Assembly (NCBI GenBank): GCA_963971405.1
Contig: OZ020485.1
Location: 36,351,921-36,415,920 of the forward strand
Reading direction: 5' to 3'
DNA from: Psococerastis gibbosa
Lineage: Eukaryota > Arthropoda > Insecta > Psocodea > Psocidae
Length of the DNA stretch: 64,000 bases
Shown here in pieces: positions 23,241 to 34,836 of this stretch. How positions within the stretch are numbered: the first letter of the stretch is position 1; each line of letters opens with the position of its first letter. The position numbers and the translations under genes are program-made. Below the pieces are notes generated by a model, which was given only the letters and a program-made list of their open reading frames with translations, made no database searches and was not told the origin of the DNA.

Positions 23241-25260
23241 AGAGGTTAATCGGATACATTCATTAAATTGTTTGTATGCGATTTAACCTTTTATAGAACT
23301 AAGAACAACAACAAAGATCGTGGGTTCGAGTCCCACCATGTCCAGGTTTTTCTTGATTCTCTTATTTCGGATATTAAGTCCTCTTCAACTTAAGTCAATA
23401 TAATGTCTGTATTATACAGTATACCATATAATACATATTGTACTTCAAATAAAACTACTATTCAAAATAAAGCTTATAATATCGCAGCCATTATGTAGAT
23501 GCGTAAATCACAAACTTTAACCTTTAAACGTTAAACCCAATAAAGCAGGCCAAAGGTGGATTTTATTGTACAGAAGTAAAACTTCCAAAAAGGCATTATC
23601 TGAGTAAAGCGCTGGATTTAAAGTTTTTACCGATGGATCAGAGTGAATTTATAAACAGAGACTTGCTTATGCGGTGGTAGGTAGATACATATCAACAGTA
23701 AAAAAATTATACAAGTTTGATGTAGATAATAACATTGCATATTGCTATTGTTGGATAAAATAGGTGTACTGTAACTACTTAATACATATCAAAGTTGTTG
23801 AATACACTCACTATGTGTCAACTGCATTAATTTAAACCGGATTAACTAATGATTGCCAATAATTTTGATAAGAAAACATTGTAGCCTACAGAGTATATTG
23901 CACAGTAGGTACCTAACGCATGTGGGACCAGCTTTTCAATTACAGTAGGTACCAAGGCTCTTATATGGTAGGTACCGTATTAATTTTGACGTCAGTATTT
24001 CAGCCATATAGCCATTTCACTGATACGATAAATAATTAGTCCTGAACAATTGCTCCACTTAATAAGAAAACCAGAAAACTTCTGTGCTAAGAATTACCAG
24101 ATGAATTTTTTCAGAAAACCTTCGCCGTTATACTCAATAGAAATATAGTATGTTAATGAAGCCATCAATAGTATAACGTATATACTAGGAAGGGGAGGAA
24201 GAGTAAATAGAGGGAGGGGGGGACGTCGTTTTCGGAGTAGTTGTTGCTTTGTTGTGAGGGAGGCCCTTGGCTGTAAGCGGCAACTGCTGTGTGAGCATAT
24301 TCAGCTCTAACATGATACATGCTTCAATGCGTTTAAACCCGTTCTCGCCCCTACAATAATGTCCTGGGGGCTGCAGAGTATTGGATTGTACGTTAGACGT
24401 CATGGTAGTCACAGGATAATGTCTTAAGACAAGATACGATAAGATAAGATGTCTTAATTAATGTTGCCTACGGGTAGTTCCTATTGTATCGTATTCTATG
24501 TTTATTACTACGTTACTAGTCGTATGAAGTATCGTATGTCAAATTCAGCATTATAATTACAGTACTTAATAGCCTCAGCCATTCTGTTGTATACTAGTTG
24601 TAATAACAGTTGTATACTACAGTAGTAACCGGCAAGCTTATAAAAGAACTGTCAAAGAGCTGCCAGTACCTCAATGAAGATTTCAAATGATTAGAGGAAA
24701 TTTAATAGTTTTAAGATATTTATTACTAAAAGGAACTGTTTCTTTTTTACCTCTTTCTTGACTAATCACCTGAGAAATTATCCAGATAAAAGTAAACGAT
24801 ATACAGTATACTTCAGGGTGACCAAAGAATCAAAATAGAATAGGATTTCCACCACCTGCCGGTTTTATTTATTTATTTATGTATGCTATTATATGTTACA
24901 AACTATATTGACGATGCATATATACTAGATACAAATATATATTAGCTGGATGAAAAGCGCTAAAGCTAGCCTAAGTGCCATTTTCATTTCAGTAATATTT
25001 AATGGAGTGGCTACAATTTAGTTCAACCTTACACTGACTTTTATTTTGAGGTCTGCATTCACACCACGTTGTTAATAGCAATCTTACCTGCAAAAGAAAA
25101 AAATTATGTCAAGACAATCTATAGTATATTCGTTGAAAATTGGGTAAATACTTTACGATAGTACGGCACATGAACATAAAAATTAAATTTTAATGAATTA
25201 AAATTATTATGACCAGCAAGACAAGTGCGATTGAGCGCTAAAATTACAAATTAAAATTGG
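23241..25260. other. No gene seen; tRNA-like T arm only
   Basis: At 23325-23345 gtgggttcgagtcccac forms a perfect T arm, but no other tRNA arms precede it, so it is a SINE or tRNA remnant. The 75-codon frame 24185-24412 is low-complexity at its C-terminus. Confidence 0.4.
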
Positions 25261-25385
25261 GCAATTTTTTGGGGGGTTAAAAATGTGAACGAAACCATTT
25301 TGGATAGCACTTTCCATTGGAAAATTATCGTAATTACATTTTTAATCCGAGGTTAAGATTAAAAATAATCGCCATAGTAGGCCCG
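25261..25385 (-). repeat. Dispersed repeat M, copy 3
   Basis: On the minus strand: cctactatggcgattatttt, then taaaaatgtaattacg, ccaatggaaagtgctatcc and tttttaacccccc. This parallels 62578-62724 base by base over most of its length. Confidence 0.65.
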
Positions 25386-26448
25386 CGCCCGCTGGGCCAT
25401 AGCATGCAATTCTCTTTACAATGTTAGTACTTATCAATCGGTAGTTTAATTACCAAAACAGTCAGGTATCTGTGACATTACGTAATTTTGTTTACTGCAA
25501 AATTGTTTATTTTATTTTGTATTCAGAGACTGATGATGGAGACAAATAAAAATCCCTTTTTGCATGGCAGATATAAGTTAAGGTAGAATTCTTAAGTAAA
25601 GACGGCTTGCCTATTATTTTCGAACGCACTTTTCAAATTAATATACTCTATACTAAACATGAATATAGTAAAATCGTTTCTAGAGAAATCTACCTAAAAG
25701 CGGCCCACTTCATTATAAAATCAGACCAGCCACGGATTTGTGTGATAACAAGAGCGATTCCATAACCACAACACGACCAAATAAAATAAGTCAGTCAGAC
25801 TAATACATGGGGGTTTGTGAAAACACGCGCGCGAACAACGCCAGAAAGCGGTGCTTTCCAATTTAGACGGCCACGATAACCCATACATCACAGGCAGTCC
25901 CACCTATAAGGCACACCGGCGTGCGACCAAATAGAAAAACTAGGCGTAGTTGATATAATAAATATAATTACTACAATCGCGTTGACAGTAATTGACTTCT
26001 CCGTTTGATTTGTTACGGCCGCTTAGTTGTGACCAGGAAATGGCAAACATCTACTGCGCATGGGATAGACCTTGGAGCTCGAAAAAGGCGAGCTGATGGA
26101 CAGTTTGGCCTCCCAGAGCCTGGGGCAGAGCATTCTTCATCTCATGTACACTCATAATTTACATTGTAGGTGTTGTATTCCTGCACGTCAATTTTCCAGC
26201 GAGCATTACAATAAACCGTTCAGTAAAATTTCGTCAACAACTTCGCCCCTGGGTAAGGGTGCTTAACAAAGTCTAAAACACAATGGACAGCAGTGAATAA
26301 TGTTGTTAGTAATTCGAAGATTTTCTATTTTTCAATAGGTTCAGAAAATTTGAGAATGTCACAGTCGGGCTCAATGAGTGGAGAGTTGAAAGGTTCCTCA
26401 AATGCATCTCCCCATCAGATATCAAAGACGCCGGATATTATCTTGTTT
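25386..26448. other. No gene seen
   Basis: Short frames at 25721-25903 (-) and 26072-26266 (+) have no motif. Confidence 0.4.
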
Positions 26449-26451
26449 TAA

Positions 26452-26613
26452 GGCGGGTATTCCATATACGTCAATCGTCAACGAAAAATTGAAAAATGAC
26501 GTTTTAGCAGACATTAAAGACATACTAAAAATTCTGCTACCACGTCAATTTACGTCATTTTGACGTCATTTTTCAATTTTTCGTTGACGTTGTACGTATG
26601 TGGAATGGGCACC
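26452..26613. mobile_element. Foldback MITE F4 (162 bp)
   Basis: The ends are ggcgggtattccatatacgt and the complement of ggtgcccattccacatacgt. The core tagcagacattaaagac is shared with F1-F3. The taa duplication is at 26449-26451 and 26614-26616. The right arm carries an extra cgtcatttt unit, so the palindrome is slightly unequal. Confidence 0.82.
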
Positions 26614-26616
26614 TAA

Positions 26617-27189
26617 GGATTAATGAACTCATACCCTATGTCAATAAATTATTCATTGCATTCCCACCTATTACACACTCGAATATGGGAACAATATTTG
26701 ATCCAATAAATATGGCTCTGTAAGAAAAGTTAGAAAAAGTAATGAATACTTAAATTCAGATTCAAATCATATACTTCAACATAAACATTACAGATATTTC
26801 TTTGGTCGAATAAATATTAAACTAATCAAGGTTTAAATGTTTATTGCAAGATCTTCAAAGATTTAGTACACTAGTAAGTAGTCTCTCTAAATAACAGTCT
26901 TTAAGACAGAGATGTAGGTAGATACCGTATCAGCAAAGGTGAATGCATCTGACTAAAGACAGACTGCGGTCGGTCACTGTTGACCGATTCCTGTAATGAG
27001 AGGAGTTATTGTATCGTAACCACTGGCCATGCCTAGACCACCATCTTCCTCGCCATTACAGTCATTTCTGACAAACTCCAGTTACATTTCTTTACCATGA
27101 GGGCAGCATATTATTACTATTAACAGTTCAGTCATACTCATAGATAACAAAACCTCTTGCATGACGTGACAGTAGCGATCTAAAAACCT
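26617..27189. other. No gene seen
   Basis: Nothing recognisable. Confidence 0.4.
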
Positions 27190-27500
27190 AATTCCGTTCG
27201 TTGTCCTGAAATTTTGCGGGCAGCATCACCACTTTCCTGTCCCCATCTATCTTATACAACACCATCTTTTTCTTCCAGCTGTACAGGCCTCGATGGGCTT
27301 TGACCTGCTCGACAACACTTCTCCAGTCATGTCGTGTTTGCAGGACGCTCCACCAACTACGGACTCTAATTTCGCGGAGGTCGGTTTCTAATTCGTCCTT
27401 CCAGCTGTTTCATGGACGCCCCTGCAGTAGTCTTCCGTGTTCCAGCCATCTTAGGCGTTGCGACTTGCGCTTTTGTAAATCGGACTGTCTTCCGTATTAC
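27190..27500 (-). mobile_element. LINE ORF2 C-terminal fragment (dead)
   Basis: Minus-strand translation gives QRLRWLEHGRLLQGRP, then an in-frame TGA, then NSWKDELETDLREIRV and W-x-Q-x-RHDWRSVVEQVKAH. This is the LINE ORF2 tail common in animal genomes (LRWxGH..., GRPxxxWxD-E-x-DL, W...V-AK). The stop within the GRP segment marks a pseudogene. Plus-strand frames at 27300-27618 are its shadows. Confidence 0.72.
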
Positions 27501-30490
27501 GTTTATTTCGGTTATGTTTCTTGTACGCCTTCCGTCTTCGTACAGGGATCCATGGATTAAATCTATATACAGGATGCAGATAAGCCTACAAGTGTTAGCT
27601 ACCCCACCTCAGGGGTAACCCTGCTCACATAGTCATGTTATCCACGAAGAGGTTTTCTTCATTGAGCACGGCTGGTGGTACACCAATTAATTTGAAGGGA
27701 ACGTCCTCTTAACAGAAAATGTTAATTTACTATGAACTCTATACAGTCAATCAAGAACAATTTTTGACATAACTTCCATAGGTCTTTACTATCGCTGTTC
27801 ACCTACATCGCCACCCCTAGACTTCCAATGGATATTCGGCATCTTCTGCCTGCAGGGGTGTTGTACAGCACGAGAGTCCTACAAAACTTGGCTTCGAATC
27901 ACCTGTTGTGGTGTCCGCCGTAGTGGCATTACGAAGCAGATTCACCCACGGACACCTTGTCTTCACATCATTCTCGGTAACGCGGAAAACTGGGCAGGGA
28001 CTTGGAAGAACTGGCTGCAATTTGGTAGATTGCGGGGTTCCGCGAGGCCGGGCTGTGATTACCACGAGCGTGACCCGCGCCCGTTCTCATTTACTTCAAC
28101 GATTTTCGGCCAATTACCCTATCAAAACAGTCCCACAGATTCTCTCAAGAACAAAGCAACGGTACTGACAGGGCTATGAGAGCTTTAGCTACTCGATGTG
28201 CATTGTGTGTCCATTCTGCGTTGAATACAATAAAGCATTTGATTTTACACTCCTATTGTTGTTTAGTTTTATGTTCTTGAATACGGGATGACTTCACGAC
28301 TGTTTCAGGCATGGTATACATACCTTGGTCTAAGTTAAGGTACATCGATTATTTTCTTACAAGCAAAAAACAAATTAAAATACACATTAGCCTGGTTTAG
28401 TTACGGTACGTGGGTTTTGCTAGGATAAGAAATAATACAATTTTTCATATCCTGCACTTTCCTAGTGATTTGCAATTTCATAGTTCACAAAAAAAAAGAA
28501 TAAGGAAGACCTGAAATTTTGGCTGACACATTGAAAACAATTGTTCAAAATTGGCTAGAATTAGTTTACAGTTTAAGCAGTAACAGTAGTGATAGATGAT
28601 GAAATAACCTATCAATTTAACACGCAGCATAGGTATAACCTAATTAAAGCAAGTAACTTCAGCAAACAATATAACGTCTTTCGAATTCTGTTCTGTATTT
28701 TGGATTTAAGCCCACGTATCGCTCTTGTCAACGGTCAATCATGTCGAAAATAATTTGCCTAAGTCTACAATTATGTTCAGTTGTGATTTACTAATAATTT
28801 ACTACCTAATATCGTTTGCTGCCTGCGCGAGTTATCAATTATACAGGCAGCTACACGATAAATTCGCTGGCCATTTCCGAAGAGAAGGGCATAAAAGACC
28901 CCCACAGGCGCTCACAATACTTATTTAACAAACAATCAGCGACTTGATTGCTTTTGCGGATAAATCTTTTATCAAAAGCACCAATAATAATTTCCAATAA
29001 TTTCGTTAATTCAAATTTAAATTTTCGAATGGATTCGAGTCAACCTCACCGCTTCCCATATCACCCCCTCTGAATCAAAATAATATTACTGTTCGCATAA
29101 ACAGTATACAGGCCTACACTGCCAAAGAATTTTTCATGAAACAGTTACAAATAATTGCATAGTTCGGGATTCAATGTCATCTCCATCTCAATTCTCAACA
29201 TTAGGTCATGGAAGGAATAAGGAAACCAAAACATCTCGTTAACGAAATACAGCATATACTACAAAATAAATCCAAACGATGACAACCGATGACCCCAACT
29301 TCATAAGAAGGGAAAAGGGACAAGAGGAAATATAATTGAAAAGGGAACCTCAATTAAAGTCACATCTTTAGAATCTGGCTGAAGTCGTCTATCCTCTGCA
29401 AAACATGCACAGGCATTTTTAATCTAAAAGCTAAGGAAAACGAATTTTTACAAAAAGTGAAGGGGGCCTAGAAGAGTCAATTTCCCCAGGAATGTGTTGA
29501 GAATAGCAAGTAATGTCAGAGATTGCCTATGCAGCAGTAGGGGGCCGACGAAGATGAATGGTCAAAGACACTTGAACCTCCCCTCTTCTTCTCGGTCCCC
29601 ACAAAAAGAAATTGAAAATGTCACAAATTGATGTCTTCCTGCACTGCGTATTAAAATGATTAATCTTCTCCAAGTTTTCTTGCAATGGAACATTTTACAA
29701 ATGAAGTCAAATTGATGACACTTTTCCATTACTCCTAGATGCATTTTTAAACTGGATAGATTACCAAACTCAACACGTATTGGTGCTCACTATCATTTGT
29801 CAAAATAAAAAATCAGCTATGATAAAATATAATTTATCGGAAAAGGGAAGCAGGACTTTTACACATATCATCATTCTTCGTCAAGGGCAATGTGCTGACC
29901 TACCCAATAGATCCTGATCTCCTAGGGGCACTTACCTTATTTTCGAATTGACAAAATATAAGTTACAATATGTAAACTCTTAATTATTGTAACAATTCGA
30001 GTCTACTAACTACTGTACATTAATGATAGATACATGGATTAATAAATAAATAGATAGAAAATCCGCGTACTTAAAAAAAAAAAGTGGAAATTTAAATTAC
30101 AAAGCTGTGCCCCTCAAGCCGAAGCAGGGGCGGGTGGCACATCATCCTAATATAAATATTAAAATGCAGACATAAATAAAATAAATAATAACTATTGTCC
30201 TTATCATTGCTTCACGTTCAAGTAGTTGGCCGTAATGTACGAGTCCAGTATAGTAAACGGCGAGGCAAACATGCCGTTTACATTTTTTGATTGAACTCCT
30301 ACTATGAGGAACTTATTATACATATAGTAGAAATTCCACACTTTTGTGGTCACTTTCTTGCCAAAGTAAGAGAACATGTAACCGCGCGTGGGGCGCGCCC
30401 TTTATCAGAAAAACAGTAGCCCATCCATAATGCATTTGAGATTGTAATATGCTAATGCGTGATGTATACACATGATAATAAGATTGAAAT
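27501..30490. other. No gene seen
   Basis: 27800-28170 is GC-richer with 82- and 86-codon frames overlapping on opposite strands and no motif in either. The remainder is AT-rich. At 30113-30145 gtgcccct and caggggc form a small hairpin resembling one hAT terminus, without a partner. Confidence 0.4.
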
Positions 30491-30892
30491 TTAAGAGTGT
30501 ACGGCCCGTAGGAAATTGGTACCCCAAAATCCGTTTTTTTTACAGACTTCTTATTTTGTATTTAATTTTAAAATTTTAAAGATTTGACTCATTTAAGTTG
30601 TAGAATATATACACAATATACAATAATAGGGTATTTTTTGGTACCGTAGCTTTTTCATAAAAATGACTGAGGGCTAAAATTTCACATAAAATAGATGTAC
30701 CATGGAAAAACTACAGAACCAAAAATTAATTATTTATTAATTAATACACTACTGTAATATATAATGCATAAAGTAGATTTTTAAACAACTTAAGTGAACC
30801 AATATTTTAATAACATGCTTAGTTAACTAAATATAAAATAAAAAGTATTAAATTTCGGGCTGCCAATTTTCTACGGGACGAACACTCTTAAT
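30491..30892. mobile_element. TTAA-flanked MITE (about 400 bp)
   Basis: The left end is ttaagagtgtacggcccgta (then ggaaattgg). The right end, on the complement, is ttaagagtgttcgtcccgta (then gaaaattgg), giving inverted repeats of about 27 bp. Both tips carry ttaa, the target of piggyBac-type transposons, so a piggyBac-derived MITE is possible. The interior is very AT-rich and noncoding. Confidence 0.68.
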
Positions 30893-31844
30893 ACTACTAA
30901 TTAGTAATTAATATTAGTAGTAATTATTCAGATTTTACAAAGAAAAATTTTCAGATTGTCCAAATTCGGGGTTCACGGGCATGTATTTACTAACAGAATT
31001 TAGATTCTAAACGGTAAGGGGCAATTCCATGCGAGGAATAATTTTCAGTTTTAGCAATCGTGAAATCGCTGGATAATATGGCCTAATTTATACTTGCAAT
31101 AGTGTACATAATTTTTAATCATCTTCAGTCTATCTCCGTGAACGCGTTTATTAAGAAAAAATATTCCATTTGTAAACACATACTTGACATACACCACTAT
31201 TTTCGTGATAGGCCTACTCCAACTGAAGAAGATTTGCTGACCAGTATAAAAACAAAGTACAATATTGCTTGAAAATTTTTGAAATCTATAAACGTTCAAA
31301 ATTATCATATTTCTCTTCGCAGCAGTAAGCTGGGGATTTCGTACATTTAAAAAATTCAGTAGAATTTGCAATTAAGGAAAATGAAAGACAGGTAATAAAA
31401 AGGAGGAGATAGGTATGGGGAGGGGGGATTAAGAAAGTCGTCATCAAGTGAAAAGACAAAATAACCTGAGGGTGCAGAAAAGGAAAATGGTACATTAAAG
31501 CATCCGGTTACGTTTGGAGCTTGTGTACAATGTTTCATTGTTTCGCTCAAGGGATCTTGTTGCTGCGTAATCCCCTTTCCTATCCAGTATTTCGCAATTC
31601 ATCATTTTCATTATTATTTTTCCTACAGCTCTGTTTTTCGCCAAGAACTGCTGTCTTGGCATTCACTTTAACTTATAATTTGTCAAACATTAACGATCTT
31701 TTGAACTCTTTCATTTTCCCTTTACTTTATTTACTGGGGTGTATTAGGCAAATAAACCTATACAGTGACTTTCCAACCAAAATATGAAAGCACTAGCGGT
31801 ATGTAATCACGATGCGACACTGTCATTTTTTGTTTCTACTTCGG
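30893..31844. other. No gene seen
   Basis: Overlapping frames at 31051-31550 (-) and 31521-31787 (+) lack motifs. Confidence 0.4.
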
Positions 31845-31995
31845 ACATTATTTGTTTTGTTTCCGTATGAATTTTTGGTCATTGGCCAACTAATATACGT
31901 CCTCGATGTCACCCTACACTGGCTACAAGCGATAATGGACAATCTGAGACAATGACGCAATGAAACAGGCGGAAGCATGACTTAACCAAGTACAG
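31845..31995 (+). repeat. Dispersed repeat P, copy 3
   Basis: It contains gtttccgtatgaatttttgg, ctacaagcgataatggac and ggaagcatgacttaaccaag. It begins inside the unit, so its 5' part is missing. Confidence 0.65.
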
Positions 31996-32539
31996 ATACG
32001 AGTCTAAAAAGAAGTAAAAGAACCTTTACTTCACAAATTTGTGGCATATACATGAAGAACAGACAGGGTTCTGTACTTCCTGTAGGTAATTGAACAAATG
32101 GAACATGTTATGAATACTTTTATATTTTTTCCCACCTTTAGCTTTTCATTTAAAGCAAATGCTTCCTTTTATAAGTTCCGCTGATTGTAGTCAGAAAATA
32201 AGTTGCATATGTGTAGTACCGTAATGTTGTTGATGTATAGAGTTATTTATGCTCGTAACTAAATCCCTTTCTTTAAACATTTTTAACTCCATTGAGAGAA
32301 CCAAGACCCACATCAATAACAAGGTGAGTGCTTTATTTTAATTGCCAGCAATTTCCTACCCATGAGGAGAAACTGCATGGGCTAGCAATCGTAAAGTTTA
32401 ACGGTATTCTCCATTGCTTGCTAGCTGTGAACCTTATACCAACCAGGGACCTTCTTCTTCTAGAGTTTCAATATATCGATTGGTTTGCAGCAAATGTTTC
32501 AATCTCTTTATGCACTCTTTTCTTGTGGGGTCCTTTAAT
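31996..32539. other. No gene seen
   Basis: An 82-codon frame at 32328-32576 (+) overlaps the LINE relic on the other strand and has no motif. Confidence 0.4.
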
Positions 32540-32765
32540 ACAAGGTAAGTGTCACATCCTTCATGACATCATCTAAGTGCTCTTTCCTCCGTTGTCCCCT
32601 TGAATAGGTGCCATCGACCATATCCTCAATGATGTTATTGGGGAGTCCTACATGTCTCAGAATATGCCCCATCCATTTGTTTCTTCTTATTGAAATGGGA
32701 GCAATAATAGATCTCTTTTAGTTCTTTCCGCGTCTTCGTTGGTTATATGGTCTCTACATGAACAG
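32540..32765 (-). mobile_element. LINE ORF2 C-terminal fragment (dead)
   Basis: Minus-strand codons read RDHITNEDAERTKRDLLLL, then, after a frame change, RRNKWMGHILRHVGLP and RGQRRKEHLDDVMKDV to a stop. W-x-GH-I/V-L-R followed by a GxRR segment is typical of the end of LINE ORF2 proteins. The frameshift between the two blocks shows decay. Confidence 0.7.
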
Positions 32766-33934
32766 TACTAGCCGAACTCTTACTAGTCTGCTATAACAAC
32801 TATCATTTCGTAGAAGAGAATTGTGTACACCCTGTTGTCTCAGTAACATAATTAAAATAAAAAATCAACATGAAACAGGTGCAAGCAGGTGCCCAGCAGC
32901 AAGCAGGTGCCCAACAGCTACATCTTTCCAGACATCATTAACCATACTTTTTAAGCTACGGTTTTTTATAAGAAAAGTTCTTGGGATTCCTGGTTTCAGT
33001 TCTCATCGTTAGAAAATTAACTTAATTATAATACTAATAAGAAGAGGTTAGGCATGAAAACAAGACTTTATAGTCATATTGTTCGCCTTTTGTTTCTTTT
33101 CAATAAAGTCGTTTTTCATTTCATTTCATGAACAATGCCACAATGAAAATGCAAGACAGAGAATATTGCGAGGAATTCATGTTGGAGTAAGTTCCTTCAT
33201 GCAACTTGGAAGTATTGAAATGCAGTTAATTTTCAAGTTACAAAGTCGAAAATCGATGCAGCTCCTGTGTGAAACTTGTCGATAAGGAACTTGCCTTCAA
33301 CATGAAAATTAATCACCTCCGCCTTGGGGTTTTTCATTCGAGATAAAGAAATATCGATTTATTTCTAAAACTTCTTGTATAGAGGTCTAAGTCTGTCGTT
33401 CAAGTTCCTCAATCTACAACAATTTTTGATATACCATCCGGCATACATAATTTTTACCCAGCCGATTATCTAAGTGGGTAGTAATGCCATGCCGCAAAAT
33501 ACAATTGTTTATAATAGCGCTGTGTTACTTATAAGAAAATTTGAGTTCTCAAGCCCTACAAACTAAACTAAGAATAATTTTCTACTTGGGCAGGCTAATA
33601 TTTCGCTAGGGGCACTTGTTACATCAAAGACCACTCGGGTGATATTTTGCCACTTGACTGAATGTTATGCCGTGTGATTCGCTTTGATGTTAACTTGCTG
33701 TGTGAAGCCCGATAGATGGTTTCAAATTTCATTAATGGACTAAAATACAGTACTGCTTTTACAAACGCAGACCAAACGCCAGGCACTTGAAATATAAATA
33801 GCAGTTCTGGCATGACCTGAATGGCAGATGCGCTCTAACGATAAAATACAGTAGGTTAGATAGTTTATGCAGTTTAAAATATTCCTATCTGAATCGTAGT
33901 TTATTTTAAAAAAATGGCGACTGTTTCTTTAAAA
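32766..33934. other. No gene seen
   Basis: A short tandem of gcaagcaggtgcccagca-like units sits at 32881-32915. Otherwise nothing recognisable. Confidence 0.4.
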
Positions 33935-33963
33935 GACCAAAGCCACTTCGATGGCAAGGTGGT
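33935..33963 (+). repeat. Repeat R, left half of interrupted copy
   Basis: agccacttcgatggcaaggt corresponds to the R copy at 23.1 kb. It continues at 39884 beyond the BEL/Pao element. The last five bases (gtggt, 33959-33963) are the TSD. Confidence 0.7.
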
Positions 33964-34597
33964 TGTGGTTTTCTGCGATAACTCAGTAAAATAAAATAAG
34001 TACCTAACTCACAACAGGGGCGTATCCTAATAAGCTAATAACTAAGAACTCCAAATTACGCTCCTGAAGGTTTAGGTACCTATGAAAATAGAGTGGACTG
34101 TATGAAAATAATTATGAATTGGTAAGAAAGGAAGAGAATAAGCCTACCGTACTCTGCTTACTCGGTGGTGAAGGTGTAGTACAGTAGGTAGACCTATTAT
34201 AAAATGTAATGTATAGTGTGGTGCTGTAAAGTGTCTGGGTGTATGTGTTTTGAGTGAATAGGCTACGCTACTTATCTACTACCGGAGTCCGTGGCTTGCA
34301 AAGTATCCGCAGGAATCTCGGCAGGGGCGAGCACAATAAACACTGTTTAATATAAAGAATAATAACACAAACAAGAAAACACTACAACCACAACTATAAT
34401 AAATTAATGTAAATAACAATAGCTATATAATTAAATAAATATACAACCTATTGGAGCCGATACAATATTGAGACTGAATTCACTAACTGTAAAATGCGGG
34501 GATGAGTACTTGTGTACCTACCCGATTTAGGGTAAGGTACCTGCGACAACAACCCGCAACTATATTTAGCTTGTGCAATGCGAGGCATTCACGGACA
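33964..34597 (-). repeat. 3' LTR of the BEL/Pao element
   Basis: Plus-strand ends are tgtggttttctgcgat and gcattcacggaca. The sequence is identical over 634 bp to 39245-39878. Small frames inside both LTR copies are noncoding shadows. Confidence 0.95.
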
Positions 34598-34836
34598 TAC
34601 CGCCAGCCTTGCAAGGCACTTGCAAAAGGTAAACAAATAAAGAAATATATAAAAATATACATATATACTATATGCAATCTTAAGCATATTAAAGCTTAAA
34701 AGAATGAAATGAAATGCACTATGCAAACTAAAATTAAAACAATTTGGCGAAGTATTAATGTAGGTAATGTTACGATATGCACTACTAAAGCTAAAATTAA
34801 AATACAAAATTTTAATACTAATAAAATTAAGGCACC
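34598..34836 (-). other. Element 3' untranslated stretch; no good polypurine tract
   Basis: This A/T-rich 239 bp lies between the Gag-Pol stop and the 3' LTR. Next to the LTR the minus strand reads aaggctggcggta, only partly purine. No integrase-like codons are detectable in any minus frame. It marks the scar of the missing 3' coding region. Confidence 0.6.

Noticed and set aside
23323-23345. Perfect T arm (gtgggttcgagtcccac)
   Set aside because: No D arm, anticodon arm or acceptor stem upstream; a remnant only.
27300-27618. Plus-strand frames of 86 and 68 codons
   Set aside because: Antisense shadows of the LINE ORF2 fragment on the minus strand.
30113-30145. CAGGGGC-type hAT tip
   Set aside because: No complementary tip or 8-bp duplication nearby; forms only a small local hairpin.
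34483-34807. Small frames on both strands near the left LTR
   Set aside because: Within or just beside the LTR; the LTR one is repeated in the right LTR and noncoding.
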